From Candidatus Thiodiazotropha sp. (ex Epidulcina cf. delphinae) (GTDB lineage Bacteria; Pseudomonadota; Gammaproteobacteria; Chromatiales; Chromatiaceae): a stretch of DNA of 64,000 nucleotides. The notes below the pieces were generated by a model. It was not told the DNA's origin and made no database searches. It was given only the letters and a program-made list of their open reading frames with translations. Location of the stretch: NCBI GenBank assembly GCA_025656455.1, contig JAHXHS010000016.1, forward strand, positions 41,413 to 105,412, read 5' to 3'. The position numbers were made by a program, and so were the translations under genes. Shown here one piece after another: positions 1 to 8,329 of the stretch. The stretch's first letter is position 1. The number at the start of each line of letters is the position of its first letter.

Positions 1-552
1 AAGATCGGCGCCACGGTGGGTGTGATCGGCATCATCATCGGCGTGCTCACCTACAGCGGCCTGGTGCTGACCTTTGCCGATATCGTCATCGAACTGGCGG
101 ATGGCGAGTTGTGGCTGACCATCCTGCTGATCGCCCTGGCCTCGCTGATTCTCGGTATGGGCGTACCGGTAACCGCCGCCTATCTGATCACCGCCGTGGT
201 CGCGGTGCCCGCCTTGACTGAACTGGGCGTCAATCCCATTGCCGCGCACATGATCGTCTACTGGCTGTCCCAGGACTCGAACATCACCCCGCCGGTGTGC
301 ATCGCCGCTTTCGCTGGCGCAACCATCGCCAAGGCGAATATGTGGAAGACCGCGTTCACCTCCTTCAAATTCGCCAAGTTCCTCTACCTGGGTCCCTTCC
401 TGTTCGGCTATGTGCCCGGTTTCTCCCTGAACGGCAGCACCACAGACATCGTAGTGACCTTCATATTGATTCTGTTCGGCACCTATGGCTATTCTTGGCT
501 GCTGAGCGGCATCTGGCTGGACTGGTTCAAAAAAGCACCGGCAAAACCTTAG
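1..552 (+). CDS. TRAP transporter large permease (DctM-type), C-terminal part
   Basis: The frame is open from the first base, so this is the 3' end of a larger gene. The visible 184 residues are mostly hydrophobic, with at least four membrane segments. A conserved-looking stretch GMGVPVTAAYLI is followed by a polar turn with SQDSNITPP, as in DctM/TAXI-type TRAP permeases, often the fused 4TM-12TM form. TRAP permeases import organic acids or other anions with a periplasmic binding protein, driven by an ion gradient. The substrate cannot be told from this part. The next gene is a UspA-family protein 17 bases downstream; TRAP operons commonly end with one (TeaD next to TeaABC in Halomonas is the known case), which supports the call. 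Confidence 0.8.
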   Translation, partial: KIGATVGVIGIIIGVLTYSGLVLTFADIVIELADGELWLTILLIALASLILGMGVPVTAAYLITAVVAVPALTELGVNPIAAHMIVYWLSQDSNITPPVCIAAFAGATIAKANMWKTAFTSFKFAKFLYLGPFLFGYVPGFSLNGSTTDIVVTFILILFGTYGYSWLLSGIWLDWFKKAPAKP

Positions 553-569
553 TATAGGACACTACACAA

Positions 570-1115
570 GTGAGCCCCGACATGCCCAGTAATAAAAAGC
601 TGCCCCGCATCGGCTACAAGAAGATCCTCTACACCACGGACCTTTCCGAAGAGGGGCGCCAGGCCTTCCCCCATGCCGCCAGCCTGGCCAATATCTACGG
701 CGCGCAACTTACCGTTTTCCATGTCGTGGAGTCGCCCGAGTTCGAAAAATTTCTCGTCGGCTACATCAACGAGGAGCTGTGGGACGAGATCAGGGCGCGT
801 AATCTCGAGGAGGCCAGGGATATCCTGGTCCAGCGGAAACGGGAGGACACGGCGATCAAAAACAGTATCCAGCAATTATGCGAGAATACCCTGGAGGAGA
901 ACGCATCCGCCCCCTATGTTGCCTATGAACTGGTGGTGGACCTGGGCGACCCGGGGGACCGGATCATAGAACAGGCCCACGCCGGCGGCTACGACCTGGT
1001 GGTCATCGGCAAACGCGGTCGTGGGATCATGCGCGGCGGGCTGTTGGGCGAAACCGCGCGCCGGGTGATCCGTCACTGCAAGGTGCCCGTGTTGGTGGTA
1101 CCGATCACCTCATAA
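570..1115 (+). CDS. Universal stress protein, UspA family
   Basis: A 181-residue single-domain Usp protein. The N-terminus KKILYTTDLSEEG is the usual first strand and loop. The C-terminal nucleotide loop has glycines at 147, 150 and 160 with the spacing of the ATP-binding motif G-2X-G-9X-G(S/T), but residue 161 is Glu instead of Ser/Thr, so ATP binding may be altered. A GTG start at 570 is chosen because AGGA lies 11 bases before it; an ATG at 582 is the alternative. It directly follows the TRAP permease and is probably co-transcribed, which suggests a role in controlling uptake as inferred for TeaD-type proteins. A short GC-rich inverted repeat follows the stop at about 1119-1136. Confidence 0.85.
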   Translation: MSPDMPSNKKLPRIGYKKILYTTDLSEEGRQAFPHAASLANIYGAQLTVFHVVESPEFEKFLVGYINEELWDEIRARNLEEARDILVQRKREDTAIKNSIQQLCENTLEENASAPYVAYELVVDLGDPGDRIIEQAHAGGYDLVVIGKRGRGIMRGGLLGETARRVIRHCKVPVLVVPITS

Positions 1116-1189
1116 ACCAGGGGCAGCTCTTCCCCTATTTGAGTCAGTAAATAACGTCAAACCCATCGACTCGTTTTAAGCGGAATTTG

Positions 1190-1355
1190 TCCGCAAATGA
1201 ACGCGAATAAACGCAAATTCGTCTTCCATGATCTTATGCCGCAGCCTTAGCCCGAACGTTTCACCCAGGAACTTGACCGTCGCACCAAGCTCATTGTCCA
1301 GGGACCGATAGGGTGAAAGGCATCCTATTTGCGTTCATTCGCGTTCATTTGCGGA
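1190..1355. repeat. 29-bp inverted repeat pair around a 108-bp spacer
   Basis: Positions 1190-1218 and 1327-1355 are reverse complements with a single mismatch. The arms carry repeated gcgaat/gcgttca words. The spacer holds no convincing gene. The pair may be a small hairpin or mobile repeat left between a stress-protein gene and a convergent receptor gene. No further copy was seen in this window. Confidence 0.6.
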
Positions 1356-1398
1356 CCCATCATGCTGGATCTTATCAGCGCGCCTTTCAAACGATAAA

Positions 1399-3114
1399 TC
1401 AGGATGCCGCGCGCTTCGAACCACTCTGGAAAGACGCCATTTCGAGGATGTCCCGAATCGACTCGGCCGAATGGCGAATGGCATTGATGACACTCTCCGC
1501 TTCACCCTTGGGACCTTTATCCAGCAGTCGCTCTGCCTTCTCTACAACCCCGCTGTTGAGCCGGGAGATCTCCCGGTACTGTTCAGCAAGCAGTTCACGC
1601 CTGGACTGGATCGCGCCGCGCAGCTCCTTTTGCGCATCCACGAGCGCTTCACTGGATTTTGTATCTCCCGCCGATTCCGCCATCATCGCCTGTTCAAGCC
1701 CCTCACAAGCTTCGGCCTCCTGCATCGACATCTTCCACCAGGCGATAAAACGCGCCTTGTGATCCGCCATGGTGTTGACCGATTCCGCCATGGCATTGAC
1801 CTCATCCCGCCCGTCAGGGACAAAGGGCATGCGATCCGCCGACTCCTCATAGGCCAGTTGATCCAGCAGCATCGCCATGCTTCGCAACGGATGGACGATG
1901 CGCAAGGTGATGGTCACGGCGAAGAATACGCCCAGCAGGCTGGCTGCGGCGACAATCCACAACATGAGACGCTCATCCGCCCGGGTAGAGGCGGTGATAT
2001 CAATCGCCATCTGATGCATCATCCGGTTGGCGCTGGCGACATTCTCTTCCACCAGGCGTGCTATTTCGGATACCGCCTGGCGCATCTCCTCAGTCAATCG
2101 ATCGATACGTCTGTTCTGCTCCACCAGGGCCAGAAAATCCCTTTGATAGTTATCCATCAAACGCGTCAAACGGGCCTTCTCTTGCGCGGCTATCATCGAT
2201 GCATCGACCTGGGTGTGGATGCGATCAAGCTCTTCCTGGGCCAGTTGCACATATTTTTCATCGCCCCGTAACAGGTAGTCCTTTTCCCGTCTTCTGAGCT
2301 GAAGAATGTTGTGCTCCAGGTCCGGCACATAGTGTGCGTTGAGAAGCGCCTCAAGCCGGTGCGCCGCTTGCCGGAAGGGTCCCTTTCCGCCATCGACGTC
2401 CCGCGCGGCTAACACCTCGTCCGCATAGGCCTCGAAGGCCTCTCGATAGGCCCCGATTTCCAGGAGAAAAAGCGCTTGGGCATCCGCCTCGAGCTCAGAA
2501 TCGGCGACCCTCTCCTTGAACGCCTCGATCAGACTCAGGACCCGGGTTCGGTATTGCGCTTCGCGCCTGAGACCCAGGTCCTTTTCGCCACGCCGGATCT
2601 GCAGCAGTTGCATATAGAGGCGCCCAACCTTGTAACGGCCCGCCATCGCTTCCAATTCGTGGACCGCTTCACGGAAAGCGCCCTGCAATCCGGCATTGTG
2701 GTCCAAGCCTTTTATTCGCCAGGCATCGACGATCATCAAAAAACGCTGATGATAGGCATTGGTGAGTTCCACGAACCGCGCCGCGGTCTGGGTCGCTTGT
2801 CCATCGATCCCGCCAAGCTCCTCGGCATCCCGTAGAACGGCCTTCACCTGTCGATCGACCTCCTCCACGGACATCTCGCCCCGATGGATGAGGAAGTCCC
2901 TCTCCGCAAGCCGCGCCTCCAGCATGCTGTTCTCGATTGCCAGCGCATGACTCTTCTTCGCCCCAAAGACATCCAGGAGACGTTGGTAATCGGCCAGCGA
3001 CTGCCGCAGGGTGTCGTGGTACTGCCAAATCACCCCGAGAAAGAGCAAGCCGACAAGCCCGAAACCGAATCCGATCTTCTCGCCAATACGTAATTTTCCG
3101 GCAAGTATGCTCAT
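1399..3114 (-). CDS. HBM-HAMP transmembrane receptor without a signalling domain
   Basis: With the start at 3114 the protein has 571 residues: a first membrane segment near 16-32, a long helical periplasmic region, a second membrane segment near 383-406, a HAMP region at about 407-456, and a helical tail of about 110 residues. The periplasmic part has two similar modules, each with an R-R-x-E-K-D-x-x-L-R motif (near 173-183 and 273-283). This is the signature of the helical bimodular (HBM) ligand domain found in chemoreceptors and kinases. No methyl-accepting, kinase, GGDEF or EAL domain follows, so the output is unknown. The start was chosen because AAGGGG lies six bases upstream; an in-frame ATG at 3171 would add 19 residues without a clear ribosome site. 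Confidence 0.75.
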   Translation of the reverse strand: MSILAGKLRIGEKIGFGFGLVGLLFLGVIWQYHDTLRQSLADYQRLLDVFGAKKSHALAIENSMLEARLAERDFLIHRGEMSVEEVDRQVKAVLRDAEELGGIDGQATQTAARFVELTNAYHQRFLMIVDAWRIKGLDHNAGLQGAFREAVHELEAMAGRYKVGRLYMQLLQIRRGEKDLGLRREAQYRTRVLSLIEAFKERVADSELEADAQALFLLEIGAYREAFEAYADEVLAARDVDGGKGPFRQAAHRLEALLNAHYVPDLEHNILQLRRREKDYLLRGDEKYVQLAQEELDRIHTQVDASMIAAQEKARLTRLMDNYQRDFLALVEQNRRIDRLTEEMRQAVSEIARLVEENVASANRMMHQMAIDITASTRADERLMLWIVAAASLLGVFFAVTITLRIVHPLRSMAMLLDQLAYEESADRMPFVPDGRDEVNAMAESVNTMADHKARFIAWWKMSMQEAEACEGLEQAMMAESAGDTKSSEALVDAQKELRGAIQSRRELLAEQYREISRLNSGVVEKAERLLDKGPKGEAESVINAIRHSAESIRDILEMASFQSGSKRAAS

Positions 3115-3180
3115 TCCTCGCCCCTTGCATTGTTGGGTTAGTGAGAATTTGCTCCTTCTCCAACATAACAACCGTTTATG

Positions 3181-3238
3181 ACAGTACTGTTACAGTCCCC
3201 AGGCCGTGGGCAAAGACCTGACCAACCGAGCGGTCAGG
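3181..3238. promoter_or_regulatory. Inverted repeats between divergent genes
   Basis: A 10-bp palindrome ACAGTACTGT (3181-3190) and a pair of 7-bp arms CCTGACC/GGTCAGG (about 3217-3238) lie in the 247-bp gap between the divergent receptor and aldolase genes. Either could be an operator. No matching regulator was identified. Confidence 0.3.
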
Positions 3239-3361
3239 GGCTGTCTCTGCTTACAGCGTCCCTGGCTGGAAGTCGTAATTCCCTGAAGCAAACCGGTGGT
3301 CCGGTCATTATCGATCAGCTAAAATCTGTATTTAACCCCGCCATGGCGGAATTTCAACCTG

Positions 3362-4348
3362 ATGAGGAAACCCAACGTGTTTCGCAAAGAGCTCAAAGTC
3401 CTGGATTGCACCATTCGAGACGGTGGATTGATCAACAACTACCATTTCACCGACGACTTCGTGAAAGCGGTCTACCAAGCGGCTTGCGATTCCGGGGTGG
3501 ACATCATCGAACTGGGCAAGAGGCTCGCGGTAAGCGAAACGTATCCCCGGGAGAAGTTCGGCAAGTGGAACTTCTGCGATGACGATGACCTTAAAATGAT
3601 CATCGACTCCCATGCGTGTGAAAACAGCCCCTTGGTGGCGGTGATGTTCGACATCGGCCGGGTCGACGTCAACAGCCTGAAGCCGCGTGACCAGAGTCCC
3701 TTCGACATGGCCCGGGTGGCCTGTTACGTGCCCGACATCGACAAAGGGCTGGATCTGGTCAAGCGCTCCAAGGACATGGGTTACGAGACCACCATCAACA
3801 TCATGGCCTGCTCCGCCGCCATCCGCACCGAACTGATCGAAGCTCTGAACCAAGTGGAGGAGACCCCGGAACTCGACTACCTCTATCTGGTCGACAGCTA
3901 CGGCGCCTTCTACTCAGAGCAAGTCACCGACTATCTGAACCTGTATAAGAAATACGCCCCGAGCAAGGAGCTGGGATTTCACGCCCACAACAACCAGCAG
4001 TTGGCCTTCGCCAATACACAGCAGGCGATTATCGACGGGGTCAATCTATTGGATGCCACGGTCAACGGCATCGGCCGCGGTGCAGGCAACTGCAATCTGG
4101 AGTTGCTGCTCAACTTCCTCAAGAATCCCAAGTTCGATGTAGGGCCTGTTTACAAGGCCATACAGGATGTTTTCGTTCCCCTGCGCAAAGAGATCGAGTG
4201 GGGTTTCAACGATATCTACGGCATCAGCGGGCATCTCAACCAGCACCCCCGCGCCGCCATGAAGTTGCGCGCGGACAAGGAACAGCGCGACCACTGTTAC
4301 GATTTTCTGATTGAATCGAGTCGCCTCGACGACGGCATCATCTCCTGA
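3362..4348 (+). CDS. DRE-TIM metallolyase (HMGL-like) aldolase
   Basis: A 328-residue TIM-barrel protein of the HMG-CoA lyase/isopropylmalate synthase/4-hydroxy-2-oxovalerate aldolase superfamily. LDCTIRDGG at residues 14-22 supplies the catalytic Arg-Asp pair on strand 1, HAHN at 207-210 supplies metal-binding histidines, and DATVNGIGRGAGN at 231-243 is the typical late-barrel loop. No regulatory LeuA domain or second DmpG-type domain follows, so it is a stand-alone lyase or aldolase of unknown substrate. The start lacks a strong ribosome site. It is transcribed alone and followed by a terminator-like hairpin. Confidence 0.8.
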   Translation: MRKPNVFRKELKVLDCTIRDGGLINNYHFTDDFVKAVYQAACDSGVDIIELGKRLAVSETYPREKFGKWNFCDDDDLKMIIDSHACENSPLVAVMFDIGRVDVNSLKPRDQSPFDMARVACYVPDIDKGLDLVKRSKDMGYETTINIMACSAAIRTELIEALNQVEETPELDYLYLVDSYGAFYSEQVTDYLNLYKKYAPSKELGFHAHNNQQLAFANTQQAIIDGVNLLDATVNGIGRGAGNCNLELLLNFLKNPKFDVGPVYKAIQDVFVPLRKEIEWGFNDIYGISGHLNQHPRAAMKLRADKEQRDHCYDFLIESSRLDDGIIS

Positions 4349-4431
4349 TCGAATCCTTCTAGTGATATTGTCGAGTTCAATCGTAGGTCAGGTTGACGCG
4401 GAGCGGCTACCTGACTCAAGGGGGGGTGTCA

Positions 4432-4462
4432 CGTAGCTGCGCAACGTGGCCTACGGGTTTTT
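4432..4462 (+). terminator. Terminator-like hairpin after the aldolase gene
   Basis: CGTAG and CTACG form the outer stem around a GC-rich centre, followed by GGGTTTTT. It lies about 85 bases after the aldolase stop. A second inverted repeat, GTCAGGT/ACCTGAC, precedes it. Confidence 0.5.
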
Positions 4463-4477
4463 AAACATTTAAACCGC

Positions 4478-4858
4478 ATTTAAACAGACATCCACTCAAA
4501 ATTACCTGAGATTTGAATGGGTGATGAGATCGATGCTGACAGCTCGCTGAGGTCATACGAGAAAAGGAAATTCTCGCCAAGATCGCAAAGCCCGCAAAGG
4601 AACCTCTGGCAATGTCTTCTTGGCGTACTTTGCGATCTTGGCGAGAGAAATTTTGCATGCCTAGCCAGTTGGAATTTAAACAGACATCCACTCAAAATTA
4701 CCTGAGATTTGAATGGGTGATGAGATCGACGCTGACAGTTCGCTGAGGTCATACGAGGAAAGGAAATTCTCGCCAAGATCGCAAAGGAACCTCCGGCAAT
4801 GTCTTCTTGGCGTACTTTGCGATCTTGGCGAGAGAAATTTTGCATACCTGGCCAGTTG
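4478..4858. repeat. Tandem duplication, each unit with a long hairpin
   Basis: Two direct repeats lie back to back: 4478-4673 (196 bp) and 4674-4858 (185 bp), differing by a few substitutions and a 9-base deletion in the second. Each unit contains arms CTCGCCAAGATCGCAAAG and CTTTGCGATCTTGGCGAG, which form a perfect 18-bp stem. No gene is visible. Short open frames on both strands simply follow the repeat. Confidence 0.85.
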
Positions 4859-4893
4859 TATTGGCAGGCATAGTGCAGCAGGAGAAAAGCCAT

Positions 4894-4922
4894 AAAAAAA
4901 GGCCACCCCAACGGGGCGGCCT
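4894..4922 (-). terminator. Rho-independent terminator of the PEP-CTERM gene
   Basis: Read on the minus strand, GGCCgCCCC and GGGGtGGCC pair around a GTT loop and are followed by a run of seven T. It lies about 40 bases past the stop of the PEP-CTERM gene. Confidence 0.85.
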
Positions 4923-4959
4923 TCTAACACATAGTGTTTTTAACCCAGACCGGCCGGCT

Positions 4960-5616
4960 TCAGGGTTTTTGACGCCGTATGCGGGCAGCGCCCAAACCGA
5001 TCAGGCCTAGCCCCATCAGCACCAGGGCACTGGGTTCCGGGACCGTTTCGAAGCGCTGGACGATGCGCTCGTCAAAACGCTGCTGGACCTGTACCAGGGG
5101 CTGATTGTACTCCTGTCCGATAAAGATACCCATGCTTTCCTGTCCCAGGGAGTTAGGAATCATGTCACTGAACAAGCTACTGCCCAACTCAAAGTCCAAA
5201 ACGGCATAGATAGAGGTATCAATGCTGAAATCAAAGCCGTCATATCCGGGACCCGCATAGCCGTTAAAAGCGATAAAGTCCTGGTCGCTCCCAAGGAAAT
5301 CAGTCACGTAAGAAACGCTGTCAGTTCCTTCGAACTGAATGACATCAACACTACCACTGACCAGATTCGTCAGTTCTATGGTTCCGAACCAGTCGTAATA
5401 CCCAGAGGTGCCGAAATCGTTGCCTGTCCAGCGAAGAGACCAGTTTTCATGAGTGGCGTCACTCCATAGGTAGTAGCCTGCTGCATTCAATGAGGCGTTT
5501 TCCGGATTGGTGCCAAAAGCCGCAATGGTATTTCCCGTATACAATGGGGTAGCCACTGAAAGAGTCGAGAAACTCAGTGCAGCTAGCCCAATAGCAGTCA
5601 AAATAATTTTATTCAT
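4960..5616 (-). CDS. PEP-CTERM sorting domain protein
   Basis: A secreted protein of 218 residues. It starts with a signal peptide (MNKIILTAIGLAALSF, cleavage probably after SVA) and ends with the PEP-CTERM tripartite tail: VPEPSA, a hydrophobic span MGLGLIGLGAA and a basic end RIRRQKP. Exosortase EpsH/XrtA recognises this tail for export and surface release with exopolysaccharide. The middle is Asp/Gly/Tyr-rich and unlike any domain I recognise. No exosortase gene is in the window. The ATG at 5616 is chosen because the signal peptide begins there and GAG lies just upstream; upstream ATGs at 5625 and 5685 would place polar residues before it. Confidence 0.85.
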   Translation of the reverse strand: MNKIILTAIGLAALSFSTLSVATPLYTGNTIAAFGTNPENASLNAAGYYLWSDATHENWSLRWTGNDFGTSGYYDWFGTIELTNLVSGSVDVIQFEGTDSVSYVTDFLGSDQDFIAFNGYAGPGYDGFDFSIDTSIYAVLDFELGSSLFSDMIPNSLGQESMGIFIGQEYNQPLVQVQQRFDERIVQRFETVPEPSALVLMGLGLIGLGAARIRRQKP

Positions 5617-6043
5617 CAGATACATCTCGTTAATAAAATCAACACAATCACTCAGGTGCTCAGTAGAAGGCAGTTTCCATGCCATGTTTTTATCTTGTTG
5701 ATATTTATGATGTTTTATATTTCCTCATGACCGGCTATATTGCGACTGTAAATACAGCCGACAGATTCAGGCTTTTTCCGGGAAATCAGAATCAACTTCC
5801 CGGTCTGGTCAGAAGATATCGACTAAAAAAGTAATGTTTTTTAGGTATCTAGTTGTTTTATAACAATAAATTAAATGTAAAGCAGACCGACGCCTTGCCC
5901 CTGACTCAGCGCTTTTTTTAAGTAAGGGCATGAATCCTCGCCGTATACGGGGCAAAGGATTCAGCGCCTGACCGGATCCCACCCCAGGCCAACGCCGGGG
6001 TGAGCATGCGGCATGACGAACGCCTTAGCCTAATGGGCGGAGA
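5617..6043. other. Intergenic region with two hairpins
   Basis: No gene is seen. The first half is A+T-rich and probably holds the promoter of the PEP-CTERM gene. Two inverted repeats lie near 5932-5962 (GAATCC/GGATTC enclosing the palindrome CCGTATACGG) and 5980-6002 (CACCCC/GGGGTG). The second, just past the peroxidase stop, could be a weak terminator without a T-tract. Confidence 0.5.
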
Positions 6044-7198
6044 CTAGAAAAAGCCGTCCGTCAGTGTCTTCATGAAATTAACCAGATCGATGCGGTCCTG
6101 ATCCGATAAATCTAATCCAACGAATGTACCGGCATTCATCTCGGCAGCAATATTGGCATCGTTGACTTCCGGGGTAATGAACAGATTGGCGACCTGGATA
6201 TCATAGTGAAGCACTACCTCTTCAAGCGTCTCATACACACCGTTGTGCATATAGGGCGCCGTCAACTCAACATTGCGCAAGGTCGGGACTTTGAATTTCC
6301 CCTGTTCGGTTGTCTGGTCGGCGGCGTCGATGGCGGCGCTATTCCCCAGACCTCCATCGACAAAGGTGTTGTCTGCGATATAGGCAGGATTCTGTAAGTT
6401 TGTCGGTGTCCCGATGTTGTAGTACCGGAAGTTGGTGAAGATGGATTCCTCCGAGGTCTCCCCTACGGTATGGCAGTTAGCGCATTTTGCCGTTTCGGCG
6501 TCCTTGAACAGATCGAATCCCCGTTGCTCAGATGCCGACATGGTATATTGTCCGGCCAGGAAGGCGTCGAACTTGGAGGTGAATTTATTCACTTCGGCCG
6601 AGGCCTCAAAAGCGGCAATGGCGGTGGCTATATTGTGATATGCCGTTGTCGTGTCACTAAAGGCGTCAGCGCCGAAAACCGCGATAAAGTCAGCGGCGTA
6701 GCTTGAATTCTGCACTTTACCCACCACTTCGGCCTCGGATGCATTATTCATCTCAACCGGGTTGAGGAAGGGCCCCTTGGCCTGTTCGACCAGATCGATG
6801 GCGCGACCGTCCAGGAACTGACCGCCTTGATACTTCGAATCGGTCTCTGGCGTCTGGTCTTGGGCGGCAACCTTGCCAAACAGTGGCGTAAAGGAGGTGT
6901 AAGCGGATGTGGGCGCGTTGCGATCACCAAAGGCGCCGCCGACCGAACCCTCTGAGACGGGCGCGGTCACGCTCACCAGCGGATCGGCAAAGCCATTATC
7001 GGGATCGTGACAGGTAGCGCATGACTGATTACTACCGCTCGACAGATTGGTATCGAAAAACAGTTTTCTACCCAGTTCCGCCATCGAGGGTGTGACGGTT
7101 CCAGAATCACCGTCACCATCGCCTCCACCACCGCCGCCGCCACAGGCCACGGCTACCATCGCCACCACTATCGCAACACCCACTCGATTCACTCTCAT
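6044..7198 (-). CDS. Di-heme cytochrome c peroxidase / MauG-family lipoprotein
   Basis: A 384-residue protein with two CxxCH heme motifs at about residues 60-64 (CATCH) and 239-243 (CANCH), the spacing of the bacterial di-heme peroxidase/MauG family. APYMHNG near the C-terminus is the family's conserved second-heme region. The N-terminus is a short hydrophobic signal ending VAVAC followed by seven Gly, typical of a lipoprotein with a flexible linker, so it is probably anchored to the outer membrane facing the periplasm. The ATG at 7198 is chosen because GAGG lies nine bases upstream; in-frame ATG 7204 and TTG 7213 are too close to that site. Peroxide reduction is the likely role; a MauG-like oxidation of another substrate is possible. 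Confidence 0.85.
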   Translation of the reverse strand: MRVNRVGVAIVVAMVAVACGGGGGGGDGDGDSGTVTPSMAELGRKLFFDTNLSSGSNQSCATCHDPDNGFADPLVSVTAPVSEGSVGGAFGDRNAPTSAYTSFTPLFGKVAAQDQTPETDSKYQGGQFLDGRAIDLVEQAKGPFLNPVEMNNASEAEVVGKVQNSSYAADFIAVFGADAFSDTTTAYHNIATAIAAFEASAEVNKFTSKFDAFLAGQYTMSASEQRGFDLFKDAETAKCANCHTVGETSEESIFTNFRYYNIGTPTNLQNPAYIADNTFVDGGLGNSAAIDAADQTTEQGKFKVPTLRNVELTAPYMHNGVYETLEEVVLHYDIQVANLFITPEVNDANIAAEMNAGTFVGLDLSDQDRIDLVNFMKTLTDGFF

Positions 7199-7632
7199 CG
7201 CCATCAACCTCAATTAATCATTGTCTATTCGGAATATCCTTACTCAGATTCAGGTATCTGTTGAGGGGTATCGTTTGATTTCGGTCAATTAATAAGGCAT
7301 AGGCATTGAATTACCGGCAAGAGTGAGGGATACATCACATATTTCCGCAGTCCCATCGCCGGCTGCGGCGACGGTTTTAGCGAGTATTGCTCATGAAAAA
7401 GGGGGCGCGTCCTCACACCCGCACGAAGTGGATTCCTTATTGATGGCTGTGCGCCGGCCTGATAAGGCCTTGAATCAGGGCTGCCTCTCACTTTTCCGCA
7501 GCGGCACGCTGACATCGCCTCTTCGTGTCTCACCGCCTGAGGCGGTGGTTTACCTACATTGAATTAACGAAAAGGCGCATCATCCACCCTCTCCCTTGCC
7601 TTGAGGGTTTTCAGCTTCGGTCCATCGCGCCT
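7199..7632. other. Intergenic region, no gene recognised
   Basis: This 434-bp gap presumably holds the promoter of the peroxidase gene. A 7-bp hairpin CACCGCC-TGA-GGCGGTG lies at 7531-7547. Short open frames on both strands show no recognisable protein features. Confidence 0.5.
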
Positions 7633-8241
7633 CTAATGCTGATTTCCAACTATCCAACTCATAAACGCCTGGCGCGTCTTTTTATCTGCCCGTAACCACC
7701 AGTATTTCAATTTTTCACCGGCCTTGGAGACGGCTTGCAATTCTGGCTTTTCCGCATTTTCCGCTTGCCCGGCCATCGATTGCCGATCCGCCGGTTTCGG
7801 AGTCATGCTCGTCTCACGCACCCATCTACCGAGTTGCTCTTCAGGCTTGTCGATGGCGATTGCTAGATTCTGATTATCAGCTTCATTACGTATCCTGACC
7901 AGAGGATTCCTTACAAATGCCTCTCTGTCTCTGTACGCTTCCCTTGCTGGCTCAAGCTTGTATGTCTCACCGGCTTTCGTGTTTAGGGTAATAATGAAAG
8001 GCGGTGAATTCACCACCGTCTCATACCCAAGATCCGGATCCATCACCACATCCATGTAGCGCAAGGCGATTTTATGCACGCCTTCACTCAGTTCAACGGT
8101 ATCGATGTGCGCCAGAAAAGAGCGCTCGGTCTGCTTGCCGTCGACAGCCAATAGCTCGAATATGTCAGGTATCACAAGCCGGGCCGCGCCAACCGGGGAG
8201 GCCAGCAGGCTCATCAACAGCAGCAAGAGTGTCTTTTTCAT
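7633..8241 (-). CDS. DUF2057 periplasmic protein (YccT/CsgI-like)
   Basis: A 202-residue protein with a signal peptide (MKKTLLLLLMSLLASPVGA). The following stretch, LVIPDIFELLAVDGK, and ALRYMDVV with a later NTKAGETYKLEP segment fit the DUF2057 family, whose E. coli member YccT (CsgI) inhibits curli assembly. No curli genes are visible, so only the family is assigned. It is monocistronic, and the porin terminator lies just upstream of its start. Confidence 0.7.
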   Translation of the reverse strand: MKKTLLLLLMSLLASPVGAARLVIPDIFELLAVDGKQTERSFLAHIDTVELSEGVHKIALRYMDVVMDPDLGYETVVNSPPFIITLNTKAGETYKLEPAREAYRDREAFVRNPLVRIRNEADNQNLAIAIDKPEEQLGRWVRETSMTPKPADRQSMAGQAENAEKPELQAVSKAGEKLKYWWLRADKKTRQAFMSWIVGNQH

Positions 8242-8270
8242 AGCAATTTCCCGCTTATTCCCCCGAATGG

Positions 8271-8300
8271 AAAAGGCCCCGCAAAAAGAGAGGCGGGGCC
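8271..8300 (-). terminator. Rho-independent terminator of the porin gene
   Basis: On the minus strand GGCCCCGC pairs with GCGGGGCC and is followed by TTTT. It sits 30 bases past the porin stop. Confidence 0.85.
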
Positions 8301-8329
8301 CGCCAGTTTAACCCGCTCGCTGTCGTCGA

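Noticed and set aside
1313..1762. 149-codon plus frame overlapping the HBM receptor
   Set aside because: Ser/Arg-rich antisense shadow that starts inside the inverted repeat region.
4478..4858. Possible CRISPR array
   Set aside because: Only two long units with internal hairpins, no short repeats with unique spacers and no cas genes.
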